From: Paraconiothyrium sp. Pb-2020
Lineage: Eukaryota > Ascomycota > Dothideomycetes > Pleosporales > Didymosphaeriaceae
Assembly (NCBI GenBank): GCA_022419385.1
Contig: JAJUBI010000005.1
Location: forward strand, 4,154,001 to 4,218,000
Reading direction: 5' to 3'
DNA: 64,000 bases
Positions within the stretch are counted from its first letter, which is position 1, and each line of letters begins with the position of its first letter. Below, piece by piece: positions 33,620 to 45,351 of the stretch. The notes below the pieces were generated by a model. The model did no database searches. It saw only the letters and a list, made by a program, of their open reading frames with translations, and had not been told where the DNA came from. The position numbers were made by a program, and so were the translations under genes.

Positions 33620-34905
33620 ATGTGTAGATTCATGGTATGCGCCGCTACTCGCCTATGCTAAACTGCATCGCTCACAAACGCAGGTATACAAGGGCAAGGA
33701 CGAGATACTCCTCTCAGAACTCATCCTCAACCCCACTCATTCCATTCTCACGCAGTCCTTCGATTCGCGCCTACGCCTCGTACGCCCTTTCCATCCGACA
33801 ATCCAGACGCCCGACTCTAACGCCACAAACAGGACACGCGCCGCCCGCACAATGGCGATGGCTTCGGTATCGGCTACTACACCTCACCCTCCCTAGGCCC
33901 CGAGCCCTGCGTCTTCACGTCCACGATTCCAGCATGGAACTGCCTCAACCTCTCGCGCATCGCGTCCAAGACCACATCTAGTCTGATCTTCGCGCACGTC
34001 CGCGCCACCACCGAAGGCAACCTCAGCGACCAGAACTGCCATCCGTTCTCATACAAGCGACTGATGTTCATGCACAATGGTGGCATCGGCTCGTTCAAGC
34101 GCATCAAGATGAAGCTCGCCATGTCGCTCAACGAACGCTGGTTCACGCTGGTGCAAGGCTCGACAGACTCGGAGTGGGCCTTCGCGATTTTTCTAGACTG
34201 CCTGGATAAGGCGGGACATGATCCGGATAAGGAGGGTCCCTTCGGACACACAGTCTTGAGAAAGGGCATTCTGAAAACGATTGAGCGGATCAATGCGTTG
34301 ATAAAGGAAGTGGTAGACAGAGACGGTGTGGGCGAGGAAGATAGCAGGAGTCTGCTGAACTTCGCGGTCACAGATGGCGAGAGCGTGGTGTGCTCACGAT
34401 ATGTGAGTTCGCGGACGGACGAGGCGGCGAGCTTGTTCTGGAGTAGTGGGACGAGTTGGAGGGAGTCTGGTACGTCGAGCAAGCCGGCTGCTGAGCCTGG
34501 ACAGAAAGACTACGTCATGGAGCGACGGGATAAGGGCTCTGATATCGTGCTTGTCGCGAGTGAGCCGTTGACGTTCGAGAGAGGTACGTATCCGGTTTTA
34601 TAAGCTATGTGGGATCTTCGCTAATGGTAGAGCAAGATAACTGGGTGACCGTTCCAACGAACTCGACTGTGACTATTCACAAACAGACCGTCATGATTCA
34701 TCCTATCATCGATGAGTTCTACTCCCCGAATCCAGCACACACGCGATCTGCGGGGTTTGCGCAAGCGAAGGGACAGACGATCACGGGCCCTGACAAGGTA
34801 GTGCTTCAGCAGCCTGTGAATGGCGAGGGGAGTGAGAACGGAAGTCCGGGTCCGAGGAGCAAGGAGGTGGTGACGGAGGCAATTAGTAGGCTGACGGTAA
34901 GATGA
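33620..34905 (+). CDS. DUG3: Dug3-like class II glutamine amidotransferase
   Basis: Four exons, 33620-33634, 33684-33779, 33833-34583 and 34637-34905, closing at 376 residues. Dug3 is the amidotransferase-fold subunit of the cytosolic Dug complex that cleaves glutathione. The first exon is only 15 nt and encodes MCRFM, which places the nucleophile Cys at position 2 as in class II amidotransferases. Splicing then gives DTRRPHNGDGFGIGYYT, a family hallmark, followed by LIFAHVRATTEGNLSDQNCHP and FMHNGGIGSF. The final splice joins LTFERDNWVTVPTNSTV. The 34584-34636 intron includes GCTAATG as a branch site. Dug1 and Dug2 are not in the window. Confidence 0.93.
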
Positions 34906-35853
34906 ATCGCTCGAGGACAGGACAGACGAGTGGTCAGTTTTGAAAGCACTACTGGATCTCAAATGTGTATTCAGGCGACAGCCTCAGGAAAATGAATGTT
35001 CCTAGTTTCGCATTCAGTCCTCAAATCCGCGTATCTGTTCAAGTCCTCCCCCACGTCCATTGAGCAGAGTCCCTTGTCGGCGGTGACCAGCCCTAGTATG
35101 CGGTCCTCAGAAATCTGCGACACGCTCGGCTTCGCCTGCTTTCTCGCAACAGTCAAGGAAGAGATCGGAAGGTGACTAGGGCTCGAGTATCAGATTCTTC
35201 TGAGGTCGAAAAAGTAAGCTCATATTCGAGTCAGGTATTAGTCCAGACTGGCGGGCATCTATGTCGACGGACCGGATGGAATGAACTATGTTAAGAACAT
35301 TCTGATCTGTGATGAGGAGCTCCTGGAAGAGGGGACGTTCGAAAGACTGGGGCCAGAGCTCATGAGGGAAGAGTGTGGTGGGGATGTTGACTTGGGCGAG
35401 TTTGGAGACAGGTATACTGTGCCGTAGGTGAGTATGATCGCAGATCTTCCCAAGCCTACTAGCATCAGCAGTGTGTCAGTCTCTATAGATTCCAGTCCAG
35501 CTAATTTTTAACTATGTACTTCACCTCAGCAGTACTCATCGTGCCTTCGCGGGACGCCTGGCACTATCAATAGTCGGGCAATATTATAGATCTTTCACAG
35601 AAAGCTTTGGGAACAAGTAATTTTGTCTAATTGTCTTGCTATAAGATTAATGGATATAATGCCATGTGACGCCATGCTGATGCCATGCTAACAGATAAGT
35701 TCATGCTCAGTCGCCTTTTGACCCCGTAAGCCCATGATTCTGCACATGGGAAATTCAACGCCAATGAACGCCGACTCCCACATGAACTCCGTCAGTGTCA
35801 ATCGAAAATACACCTGAGCTCGAAACATGCTCAGTGTGCGTTCAAAGACCCTT
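34906..35853. other. Intergenic, 950 bp, with a gene remnant inside
   Basis: Between the DUG3 stop and the UPF0643 stop. It is noncoding except for the fragment at 35098-35427, listed separately. The stretch 35490-35690 is AT-rich. Confidence 0.45.
35098..35427 (+). pseudogene. Possible broken gene remnant
   Basis: An ATG at 35098 opens MRSSEICDTLGFACFLATVK, followed at 35172 by a GT and at 35241 by an AG that would give a 70-bp intron. The exon after it reads SPDWRA in the spliced frame. A better-looking protein, GIYVDGPDGMNYVKNILICD and onward to YTVP and a TAG at 35425, is in the next frame. One base gained or lost near 35255 would join them. This is read as a frameshifted remnant, or a gene whose splicing I have not solved. 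No family recognised. Confidence 0.3.
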
Positions 35854-36683
35854 CTACTCCCAGTCCTCGAACTTGATCTCCTCCGCCCCATCCGTAATCG
35901 TGAACCGATGCGTTGAGAAACGGATCGACTCGTACAACGTCCGGCCAGCAGCCCGTGCCTTCTTATGCCACGGACCAAGGCCGCCGAGATGAGCGTCGTC
36001 CCGCGAACGCCAGAAGCCTGCTTTACATTAGCACTGCACAGTTCTCTCTGTCGTCGCCTTGAGAACTTACAAGTAGCCAAGTTCCTCCGCTCACCGTCCG
36101 TCTTGCCGAACCAGTACTTCAGCAGACCGCCTGACTCGCATGCCTCGCGGTGGCTCTCGTAATCGAGCTTGTAGAGGAGGTCGTTGTCGATGTCGGGTTT
36201 CAGCTGGGAGCGGAAGATGACGACGTAGAAGGTGTGTGGTTTCCAGGTGTAGTTCAGTTCCTGCGAGAAGGAACGCACAAGGGAGAGGACGGTGGGGAAG
36301 TCAAGTGAAGAAATGTAAGGCGCGGTGGCGTAGTCTGAGCGCAGGGGCTTGAGAGCTGTGAGTGCTTTGGCGAAGATTAGGTTGGGGGTGTCGAGGGTGG
36401 TAAGGTCGAGATAGTGTCCGGGGTTGTTGTAGGGCGAGGATATGAGTTGTGGCGAGCGGACTGCACTGTCGTCTCTTGTGTCTGGGAAGTCTAGTTGGCG
36501 TGATGCTGCCGCTTCGAACCGCAGTTCGTCGAACTCTTGGGTGACTGATGCGGGATCGAGGACTGAGGCACCGCTCTTCATAGCATCTGACGCACTGATT
36601 GAGAGCTCGCTTTTCGAGATAGCAATGTCGTTGTGCATTGTTGCTTCATCCGCCAGCGCCGACAGATCAAGACCCGGTGCCAT
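35854..36683 (-). CDS. UPF0643 family protein
   Basis: Two exons, 36683-36071 and 36017-35854, across a 53-bp intron with GTAAGT donor; closes at 258 residues. The C-terminal signature of this fungal family is clear after splicing: GGLLKYWFGKTDGERRNLA, CFWRSRDDAHLGGLGPWH and TLYESIRFSTHRFTI. The middle has LDLTTLDTPNLIFAKALTAL and TFYVVIFRSQLKPD. Function is unknown; the family is widespread in yeasts and moulds. I start at MAPGLDLSA (36683) because residues before it, in the frame back to 36896, look unlike protein; an earlier start is possible. If translation does not splice, the frame runs 57 codons into the intron and beyond with no family match. Confidence 0.75.
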
Positions 36684-38131
36684 TGTGTTGGCAATGCTCT
36701 GGTACTGCTCTGCGGCGCAGTATGGTCTTTGCAGTCGCTCGTAGTTACCTTTCCACTCAAAGATATCTCTTGTTCTTTCACAGTACGCTTCCAGTGTGCA
36801 ATTGCTTGATCGGCCTTGTCGAATTGGGTAGATTGTTGTCCCTGTGGCTCCAGAGGAATGATTATGGTGTAAGAAGAAGTTATTGTTGCAGGTCATAAAG
36901 GTCTATGTACTTTGGTACCTACACCGCGTTTACAATTCGCACTCAGGCGTGCGATCACGCAATATGTCGCGACCCCCGGAATGTTCTGTCGCAACCGCTC
37001 CTTCCCCATAATTCCCCAGATGTCCATATTGCGCCATTTTGATCTCGCCTGCGGAAGATGGGAACCGTGCCTGACGTACCCGTACCTGCGTGCGTATGGC
37101 GAATGGGGGTGTTGGTTGCTGGTCTAGCGCTGTGACAGGGTGCGTGCCGAATCACACACAAAATGTCCGAATGGCAACATTCTGAGCCGCATTGCGAACA
37201 ACGAATAAATTCAACTCAATTATACGTTGTGTTCTAGGTGCTCGCGCGGATGTGATCCAGATAACCCTCTTGGTATCGGAGAACCAGAACCGTGGATCAT
37301 ATGAAGCACTTGCAAATGTTAGCAGCTCGTTTTCCATCTGATGGCAGTAAGTCTGTCCTGTACTGCGTCGATCGACATCACGCATACCGCCGGCTCTATC
37401 CAAAGCTTGAGTACCTTTCCCTGGGCACGATTGCATGTTAGGTATCTCTGCAGCGAAGCGGTGTGAACTCGTTGTCACGGCTTGCAGGTGCATGGAACTG
37501 CACATGGAACAAAGACCTCCACCAGTATTGCCACCCAGCGATTAGGTCCCTTTCACTGCTTAAATCCACATATGTCCGTGCAAAGAAGCACGCAGTGACC
37601 TGCTAGCCGTCTAGTTTACTTAGATGAGGTTGCACCACGTGATCGTGCGCCATCCGTGGACGTCGTACCCGAGATCCTGCGGTGTTCCAATACGATACGG
37701 ATGCTGCACTGAAGGTAAGGAATAAAGGAGGCGCTGGGATAACCCATTTTTCTGACTGCGTGGGCGTCCCTTCTAATTCATTTGAAATGTCGTGCAGCGG
37801 TTTCTTTATTGAAGAACGGCACCGAACACAGCATCGAATGGACCAATGCTACCCATTATATCTCTTTCCTATTCTGAATTTAATCGTGACATTGGAGTAG
37901 CGCTATAACATCTGGAAGGTTCAACGATGTAGGAGTGTGGAAGATTCCGGGCGAGTCTATATACTAGACGGCGCGATAAGGCTATACTTATTGAGGCATA
38001 TCGGACATTGCAAAGATTAATAAACGTACTTTCAAAATTCGTCCTCTACAAAAGCATAGTCTAATATCACAGTTCATCTATGTGCTTCGCTCTGCACGGG
38101 TATACAACTCATTTTCGCAACCCACGATTCT
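36684..38131. other. Intergenic, 1.45 kb
   Basis: Lies upstream of the UPF0643 gene and beyond the stop of the DeSI-Trx-PUL gene. A 117-codon minus-strand frame at 37152-37505 has no recognisable content. The right part, 37680-38060, is AT-rich. I see no repeat ends or transposase. Confidence 0.45.
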
Positions 38132-39999
38132 TCAAACATCCAACAGACTCTTAACCTCCTTGACTAACATCCTATCCTGCAACACCTTCGGCTGCAGCTT
38201 CCCTACCGTACCGGCTGCGTCCATTGCCCTCCACAAGTCCCTGACTTCACCTCCCATATCTGCGCAATATACCAACCAGCCAGTGCAGATTAATGCCATC
38301 TTTTTTACATCGCTGAACTCGTCGTCAGACCCAAGAGTCTCGAGCAACGATGCTAGCAGTTCGACTTGTTCTGAGTCGTCGAGCTCCGACTCGGAAGGAA
38401 GAGAAGCGGCGGGATTAGAGCTGTGCTTCTTCATCCGTATCTTGTGGTTGGAGGAGGCGATGTTCATGGCTAGACTGAGGGCTGAAGCTTTCAACGCTGG
38501 ATGTTTCTCGTCTAGAAGGGCAGTAGTGAGGATGGAGATCAGCGTCGAGGAAAGCGGGGGAGAGAGAATATGAGGAATGAAGAGAGGAGAACTGAAGAGG
38601 TTGCAGGACAGGTGCAGCGTAGTGAGCCGCAGTGGATACGGTGCTGCCTCGCCTAGGGCGTTGACATGCTCGAGCAACTTTGCTACAGTCGCAGGCGTGC
38701 CAGTTGCGCCTGCGTGCTCTTCTGCGAAGAAGCCTGCCACGCGAACATCTGTCAAGGCAACGCGCAGCAGGTCAAGAGATGTGAATAGAAGCTCTGGAGG
38801 TAAGATAGATGTGCTTCGACGAAGAAAGTCGGCGAATGTTGGCAGTTTGGTGAGGGGCGCTTCCATAGCACCAAAACGCTCGCGGGCGTCGATGAAAGAG
38901 ACGATGGAAGAGACGGCTTCATCTTTACCTATGTCTCCCATCTTCGCCACAACCTTTTCTAACGGAGGCACTTTGGTGTACAGGATCGGTCGCTGGCTCT
39001 GGCTTAGCAGCGTTGGCAGACTCTTCGATAGGTGGGGGTGCGTAGGGAACGCTTCATTCAAGAGAAGCTCTACGTTGCTCCGTAGTTGGCGTGGGTCGGC
39101 TCCACTCCACTCGTCTCTTTGCTGACCACGGAGGAATGTGATAAATGTCGGCGTTGCACGCACGTGAGGGAAGCGTGATCCAATTGAGCGGTCCGCAAAG
39201 CTAAAGTCGATCTTCAAGAAGACACACTTGTTACCAGCTTCCGCCGCCAAGTCATCGAAGGGCTGATACATAATCTTGCAGGGTCCACAAGTTGAGCTCG
39301 TGAAGAAAATGATCGCACAGCGGTCTTTCGCAAGGCCTAGCAGGCGGTCCACAGCTTGTATAGTCGTCACGCTGTTGACCCGACCAGTGGCTTCCTTGAG
39401 GTCAGCCTCAGCCTTCGTCAGAGTAGGTGCCGCCTTTGGTGTGCCATTTTGTGCAGTGTGATTGACTGCCGACGGTGCAACAGCACCGTTCTGAGGTGTC
39501 GGTGCTTGGGTGACAGGCCTCATCGCCGCGTCAATCTGTGGCCGCAACATCTGCCCGAAAGGTGTATTCAGAACAGTTTCAGGCAGGCTTGTGATATGAT
39601 CCGGTATTCCCTTCCCCACCAAGAACATCGCGAAGTCGTTCGAAAAATTATTGCAGTTATGAGCGAACAGATCATACGATTCGGGCGTATATACTGTCTT
39701 CAGGCTTTCTAGATATTCGAGAACAATTTCGATCGGCAGGTCGGTTCGGCCCAAGGGTATTATCTCCATAGGTTTGCCATGGTGGGTAGCGCCCGCGCGA
39801 CAAGTTTGTACACCTTGTCCGAAGTAGTACTCGATGCCTTGGAGCACGATGGAGGTATGGTAAACAGCGTCGATCTGGATTCCGAGGAACTGTCTGGACA
39901 TAGAACGTGCAAGACCCTGTTCTTTGTCAGTACATAAAAAAGAGTAGCAACTGGAATCCTTACTTGAGAAAGGTCGTACACGTAGAGCTGGACATCCAT
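38132..39999 (-). CDS. PPPDE (DeSI-type) peptidase-thioredoxin-PUL fusion protein
   Basis: Two exons, 39999-39964 and 39916-38132, over a 47-bp intron; closes at 606 residues. The first exon supplies MDVQLYVYDLSQ, the first strand of the PPPDE fold. Catalytic residues are His32 in AVYHTSIV and Cys100 in FAHNCNNFSNDF. PPPDE enzymes of the DeSI group remove SUMO or other modifiers. A thioredoxin domain follows with the active site CGPC near 222-225 and cis-Pro in RATPTFITF. The last 250 residues are alpha-helical and fit a PUL domain, which in Doa1/PLAA binds Cdc48/p97. This triple architecture is known in filamentous fungi. A link to ubiquitin or SUMO turnover through Cdc48 is inferred from the domains. 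Confidence 0.88.
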
Positions 40000-40726
40000 C
40001 GCGAATGTCCTTGGTTCACAGGAGGGAATACTGACGGGCTATCGGGACATAAGAGCTACTGGGATGGTGCGGATGGTATGGTCGAGATAGTGGTCGTTGA
40101 TGCTTGTGCGATATTCCACGGTGTTTGTACAGAGCGGGAGCAGCGGTGCGAACAGAAAGTTGTTCATGCGAGAATGTTCGAGCACATGTGCAGACTGACT
40201 GTTGACGTACCTCAGCGCCCGCCGCCGCCGCCCCACCGCCACGCTTCCCGCAACGCGCTAGCACTGCACGCTCGCTTTTCGTCCGGCATCCGCACCTTCT
40301 AGATGGTTCGCTTGCAGAGAGCTACATCACGAAAGCTAACACCATTGATACTGTGTAGGAAGCCCCGATAAGTATATCACGGTATAGCGACCTCGATCTT
40401 GGATAGCGCATTGAACGCGGGCTTACATGGTTCCTTTTGACCATGCGCGCTACCTTGTAACAATCTTCACCAGGGACCGATGTACAAGATGATGGGCAGA
40501 CCTGATATTCAAGAAGTACCTCATGAGCATAATGGTCACACTGCAATTTGCGAAGGTCGATCAAAACGATTGACGAGATTCTCATTCTCAACCGTCTTGA
40601 GGGCAAGTTTTTTATGGGTAGAAGCGTTCGATATGTACAACAGAAGAGTGGGCGGCAGTATGAAGGTGCAACCGGAAAAGAGCTATACACAGTCCAATTG
40701 ATCCCCCAACAATCCATTACATCCAT
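40000..40726. other. Intergenic, 730 bp
   Basis: Upstream of the DeSI-Trx-PUL gene and beyond the stop of the small secreted-protein gene. Several overlapping short frames exist on both strands; none has recognisable content. Confidence 0.45.
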
Positions 40727-41098
40727 CTATTTGCCGTTCTCGTCGAAAGGAGCCTTGCCAATCCAGCTCTTCACGGACGCATCCTCAAAGCTTGTGCAGC
40801 CATCAGTCGTGGTGAAGACGACAACCGCGGTTCCCTGGCAGTCTGCCTCTGGATATCCAGTAACGTATCCATGAGGGGATGACGTCGAGATGCGCACGAG
40901 GGCAGAGCCACCCTGGGGAAGGGTACGATTTACGCAACCGGTACCAAAGACCGCCTTCGCAGGAGAAACAGTGGCGTCGCAGGTGAGGCTCGTCTCGAAG
41001 ATGCTGATGACGAAGTCGAGGGGAGTGTCGGCCTGGGGCTTCGGGGCGGCGGCGGCGATGGCCGCGAAGCCGAGGGCGAGGACGGACTGGGCGCGCAT
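40727..41098 (-). CDS. Small secreted protein, four cysteines
   Basis: Single exon, 123 residues. A clear signal peptide, RAQSVLALGFAAIAAAAP, ends near residue 18-20. The mature part is about 103 residues with four cysteines (SLTCDAT, GTGCVN, EADCQG, DGCTS), enough for two disulphides, and one N-glycosylation site (NRT). No known domain is visible. Length and cysteine content fit the small secreted proteins that plant-associated and saprobic ascomycetes export. An effector role is a possibility, not shown. It has large noncoding flanks on both sides, especially 2 kb upstream. Confidence 0.7.
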   Translation of the reverse strand: MRAQSVLALGFAAIAAAAPKPQADTPLDFVISIFETSLTCDATVSPAKAVFGTGCVNRTLPQGGSALVRISTSSPHGYVTGYPEADCQGTAVVVFTTTDGCTSFEDASVKSWIGKAPFDENGK

Positions 41099-43132
41099 CT
41101 TTGCGTTTGAGGAATGAACGGTATTGTTGAGTTGTAGAAGAACGAGTATTTGGCTTGTCGTTGGTGTTCTGAAGGGAACGGCGCAGATGCTCTTATACTG
41201 TCTTTTCTACACCCTGTTGGCGCTTCCAGGTTCCTATGGAGTCGGCATCGCCTTGAACAAGGGTATCTCGCACGGCATTTGGAAAGCCCTGGCCGACATG
41301 TCTACAATCCTTCTTGCCGACTGCACAAGTCTGTGAAACGACTAGACCCGAAAGCAGTTGCCTGGAGTAGCATGATGCTCACGGACAGCGGTCGAGGCTA
41401 TGGCCGATGAGGCTGAGTGTTTTCATGGTACCCTGTAACGGATCTTTCGTGGTACTAATTGTTCCGGGAAGTGTATAGCTAGCTTAGCATAAAGTATCGC
41501 GATAGCATAAGAGACTGAAGTACGCTAGGGAGGCTCTCGTGCGGGAGGGATCATAACTTCTGTTCTAGGTTAGGTAAGGCCGCCAAGGACTCCTTTTGTA
41601 ATTGGCCTTTAATGCTACCTCCATCATAGTGTTCCTGTCATAAGTGGGTAGTCGCTGAATTGTAGAAGTCTTTGCGAGGCTTGATCGATTTGTAAGGATT
41701 GAGGATGCTATCTCCAGATTGCCCAATCAAGAATTGTCGAAATCATGCGATAATTTCCAGAGTGTCCCGACTCCAGGATCTCAACACGTCACCTTCAATT
41801 ACCGTACACCGCCTCGAAACCAGGAAAGCCAAAGACCGAGGCAAGATACATGCCAATGAATGGGGAATCGATGAATTTGAGAATCCGCTTGGAAGTTCGC
41901 GTATCCATATCCCTTTTCGAGAATGTCATCGACTGCGGAAACCGGACTTGAGCGAGGTACTGATGCTATCGGACATACGCGACAATACTTGCAATAACTA
42001 TTTCACAACCAGAACAGAGCTAGCCCCCACATACCACAACGGGAGGCCAAAGCGTAGGCTGTGCTGTTTCGCGTAGAATAGCCGTGGGTTCACAATCTAA
42101 AACCAACAAGTAGTCCTCATGTCCACCACTAACAGTTCCCTATCATTAGCGAGTGACATCCATAATGTTCCTTATGTCACCGCCTACCCGAAGTTCAGTC
42201 TGGTTTGCAAGCCCTGGCCAAACTTGTAGCATCCCCACCTCCTCGGAAGTGATTATTAAAGGCGGAGAATTCCACTGTTCCGGTCTCCGCGCTTGTAGTC
42301 CACTCAAAAGCTGAATGATCTGACCATCAGCTTCGATTTATCAGCCAACCCACATTGCTCGCAATGGTTCGATCAACTGAGCCTCTAGTTGACTCAAACC
42401 CTCGCGGCACAAGCTGTATTAAGTCAGCTTTAAACATCTTCGCAATGTATCTGTGGTTTAGCAGTACCAACCTGTTCAGCAAGCTGCCTTCTGTCTCGCT
42501 TCTTGCTGACCGATTGATCATTTCAAACTCATCGAGACAGCATGTCATGTCAACGTATTTGCAACCCAAATATGCATACGAATCTCTCCATTCACTTCAG
42601 TACCGAGACCCTTATCTCCGGCATGCCTCACGGCCACAGCGAATCCCTCGCCTCGCTACCGAGGCAGCGACGCGGTAGTTCGAATTGGCGAGCTGCAGCG
42701 CTTCCTTCGTGCGCAGGTGGCGGGTACAAAGGACTGTATCAGGGAATCATACGAAATACGATGTCGAAGTGACTAGACGCGCGAACAACGGGGTCGATGT
42801 GCTGAAATCATGGCCTGGCAATGGTTGCGCAGATGACACGAGGAAGGAGTGGTGCTCGCACGCACGCAGCCTAAGTGCATGCCGCGCGATCAACAAGTCG
42901 CATAATCTGACAAAGCAGATACCAAGGTTCTTGGAAGACGCTTGTTATGTCTGCGCTCGAGGAAATCTGTCTTTGAGAAGAAGACGTACTCAAAGAGTGC
43001 ACGAACGTCTCACTCTCACAGAAAAACGAAACATTACATTGCCAAACCTAACGAAGAATAGATATATACCCCCAACAAACCAAAGGCAACCATGTACGCC
43101 TCTCACAAGAATCCCACCCAAAACGCTGAACA
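41099..43132. other. Gene-poor stretch, 2.0 kb
   Basis: The longest gap in the window. It is upstream of the small secreted-protein gene and beyond the stop of the IPK1 gene. Short frames at 41699-42076, 42355-42678 and 42685-43275 overlap one another and lack recognisable content. No tandem repeats, terminal inverted repeats or transposase signatures were noticed. Confidence 0.45.
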
Positions 43133-44635
43133 TCAAAAGTACCACGGCGCATACCTTTTCCACCCCTGCGCAATCCAGCACTCCTCCATCTCACTCTTCA
43201 AATCCACATACCAACCCCCATGCACCAACCCCTCTTCTTTCTCCAACCAATCGCCCATCTTGCCGGCGGACTTGAAATCTAAATCGCCGAGTTTAGCTTC
43301 TATTGGCGCGGTCTGATCGGCCCAGGGAATGCGGATGAACAGGGAGCAGTCTCTAAGCGTCATGGCAAGGCGAAGACGGTAGTCGTCTTCAGGCGAGGAA
43401 CTGTGTACGAGGACGCCCTTTTGGTCGAGCTGGGCTTGGAGATAGCGGATGTGTTGGAGGATTTTGTGGCCTGGGCCGGTGGAGAGGTAGGGGACTGCGC
43501 GTTTGGCGATGGCTTCTATTTCGGCTGGATTTACGTCGATGGATCGCGCTGTAGACATGTCAATAGATGGTTCTTAGATGTCGGAGATGTTAAGGTCCAT
43601 GCTAGGGTTAGACAACTCACGAATACGCCTTCTCCGAGTTCCGTTCCAAGTTTTGATATCTTGGGTCAGGTCCTGGAAGAGGGCGATTGTGTGCCGCCTC
43701 AGGTACCGGGGCGATATGTACTACCCAGGCCACACGGACTGGAAGGTCTTCAGGGTGGAACAGATTGACTTACTCTGTGGGCTTTTGCCGGGTTCCTCCT
43801 TCAGTGCAAGAAGGGAACTATGACGGACATATGGGTCGATTGCGGCAGTGTTGCCGGCTACGAGGGCGAGCGGGCAGATCCAAGCTCCTTTGTACGTTTT
43901 CTTAGCTTTTCGTGAGGCATGGAGCGCGCATGTACGGCATAGATATGCGCCTCGTGGCGCGTTTGGTGACTGGATTAGCCATTTGGGCTTGATCTCGATC
44001 GTGGTGACTGATCCAGGGACCGAGGACATGTCTGGAAGCAAGATGCCCCTTTCTTCCAGATGATGCGGCTCGATGTGCCTATTGTCGGGACAGTGTGTGT
44101 GCAACTCAGCAATGAGAGCCGTCAAGGCTTCGGGTGCTATTGCGACACCCTCGTGTTCCATGACGAATTCTTCAAAAGACTCGTTGATCGAAAGGTTAAG
44201 AGCTTTTCTGAGGCCTGGGACCTCGTCTCTCGGTGGCTCGGTCTTGCGAAACAATGGCATTACCTCGTTCTCAAAGCCTTCCATGATTTCCTTGTATCTC
44301 AGAGTTTTTGGTTTGCCCTTGCTAAGCCGTAAAACCTTCTGAGCGAGGCTTTTCTTTCCCAATAAATTGCCCTTCTCATCCTCGAAGACGAAGCTTTCCT
44401 GGCTCTCAGACGTATTTGGGACCACCCGAAAAACTGCATTGGCGGCACCCTCAGCGAGAAAGGCAAAGCGAAAGGCGTTGAGCGCCTCATCGGTGTTTCC
44501 ATAAAGGGCTGGGCGACAGCGAATTCTGGGCTGATGGGATAGTGAAGAAGTTGATTCAGACTCTTGCGTTTCCTGGCTCTCAGCGTCTTGGGATTCGACT
44601 ATTGCGTGGCCTGGCTGTGGATCCTCGGACTCCAT
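43133..44635 (-). CDS. IPK1: Inositol-pentakisphosphate 2-kinase (Ipk1)
   Basis: Makes inositol hexakisphosphate (phytate) from InsP5 in the nucleus. At least three exons. The first runs from 44635 (MESEDPQPG) to about 43775. It holds RFAFLAEGAANAVFRVV near the start and the signature EIKPKWLIQSPNAPRG with CRTCALHASRK, the EIKPK and Cys/His motifs of the family. The last exon, about 43544-43133, carries the second signature AMTLRDCSLFIRI and AKLGDLDFKS. A middle exon at about 43705-43623 reads RRHTIALFQDLTQDIKTWNG. Its right end, a GTGAGT donor next to 43623 joined to a CTACAG acceptor, fits; its left end is uncertain. I start at 44635 because the 43 residues before it look unlike the family. 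The family usually has weak overall similarity, so both motifs matter. Confidence 0.82.
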
Positions 44636-45351
44636 TTTCAATGCTGCAACGAGTGTATAGAAATTAAGAAAGGATATGGTTGTTCGTGACAAGTCACCAG
44701 AGCGGTAGAGGTGTGTGTACAGCGAATTTTCCTGTGGGTCGCAACTATCGAAAACCAACTCCAAGATTCCGTAGCTGTAAGGTACGACTCAACAGTACGG
44801 TCCTTCCTCTGAGTCCCTTCTATTCCACACGGTGCGCCGGCCCTCCCAGCGTCGAATTCTGCGTCGCGCTGGTAGCATGAGTGTCGCGCGCGTCCTCCAA
44901 TGACGTGCGTGCGCAGACTCAAGAATGCGTCTGCGGGGCTCTTTCCACACGAACTCCGCGACGATACCGGGCAATGGACGCTTTCACTCATCTTTTCGCG
45001 GGTCCCGGCCTTTAAAGGTGAACGGTACGAGCTGGCTGGCTTTTGTGGCGGCGCATTTCGCTACCAGGATTGGATGATTTTGGAATCGCAGGCGGCGCGC
45101 GTGCGCTGCAAACACGGCTGGCATCCCTGCTCTCAGCGCCTTTCGTAAGCGCCAATCCTGTTTTTCACTAGTTGCCAGGTGCCTGAAAGTCTCAGAACAT
45201 CCATTGATGATGCATATGCTCGTAAGGCAGATATTTGTTTAGATAGATGGAAGCCTGCAATGCTAATAATGCTCCTATCATGGGCAGTATCGGTCCATAA
45301 CCAGAAATGAGTATACCGCAACGCCGCGACCGAGGGTATACCAAAAGCACA
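44636..45351. other. Intergenic, 715 bp
   Basis: IPK1 promoter and the SPT8 3' flank. Nothing recognisable besides overlapping short frames. Confidence 0.5.

Noticed and set aside
37152..37505. 117-codon minus-strand frame
   Set aside because: No recognisable motif, no good start context, and composition like random sequence; insufficient to call a gene.
43133..43558. Independent 141-residue protein
   Set aside because: AMTLRDCSLFIRI and AKLGDLDFKS are the C-terminal signature of Ipk1, so this is the last exon of the gene to its right.
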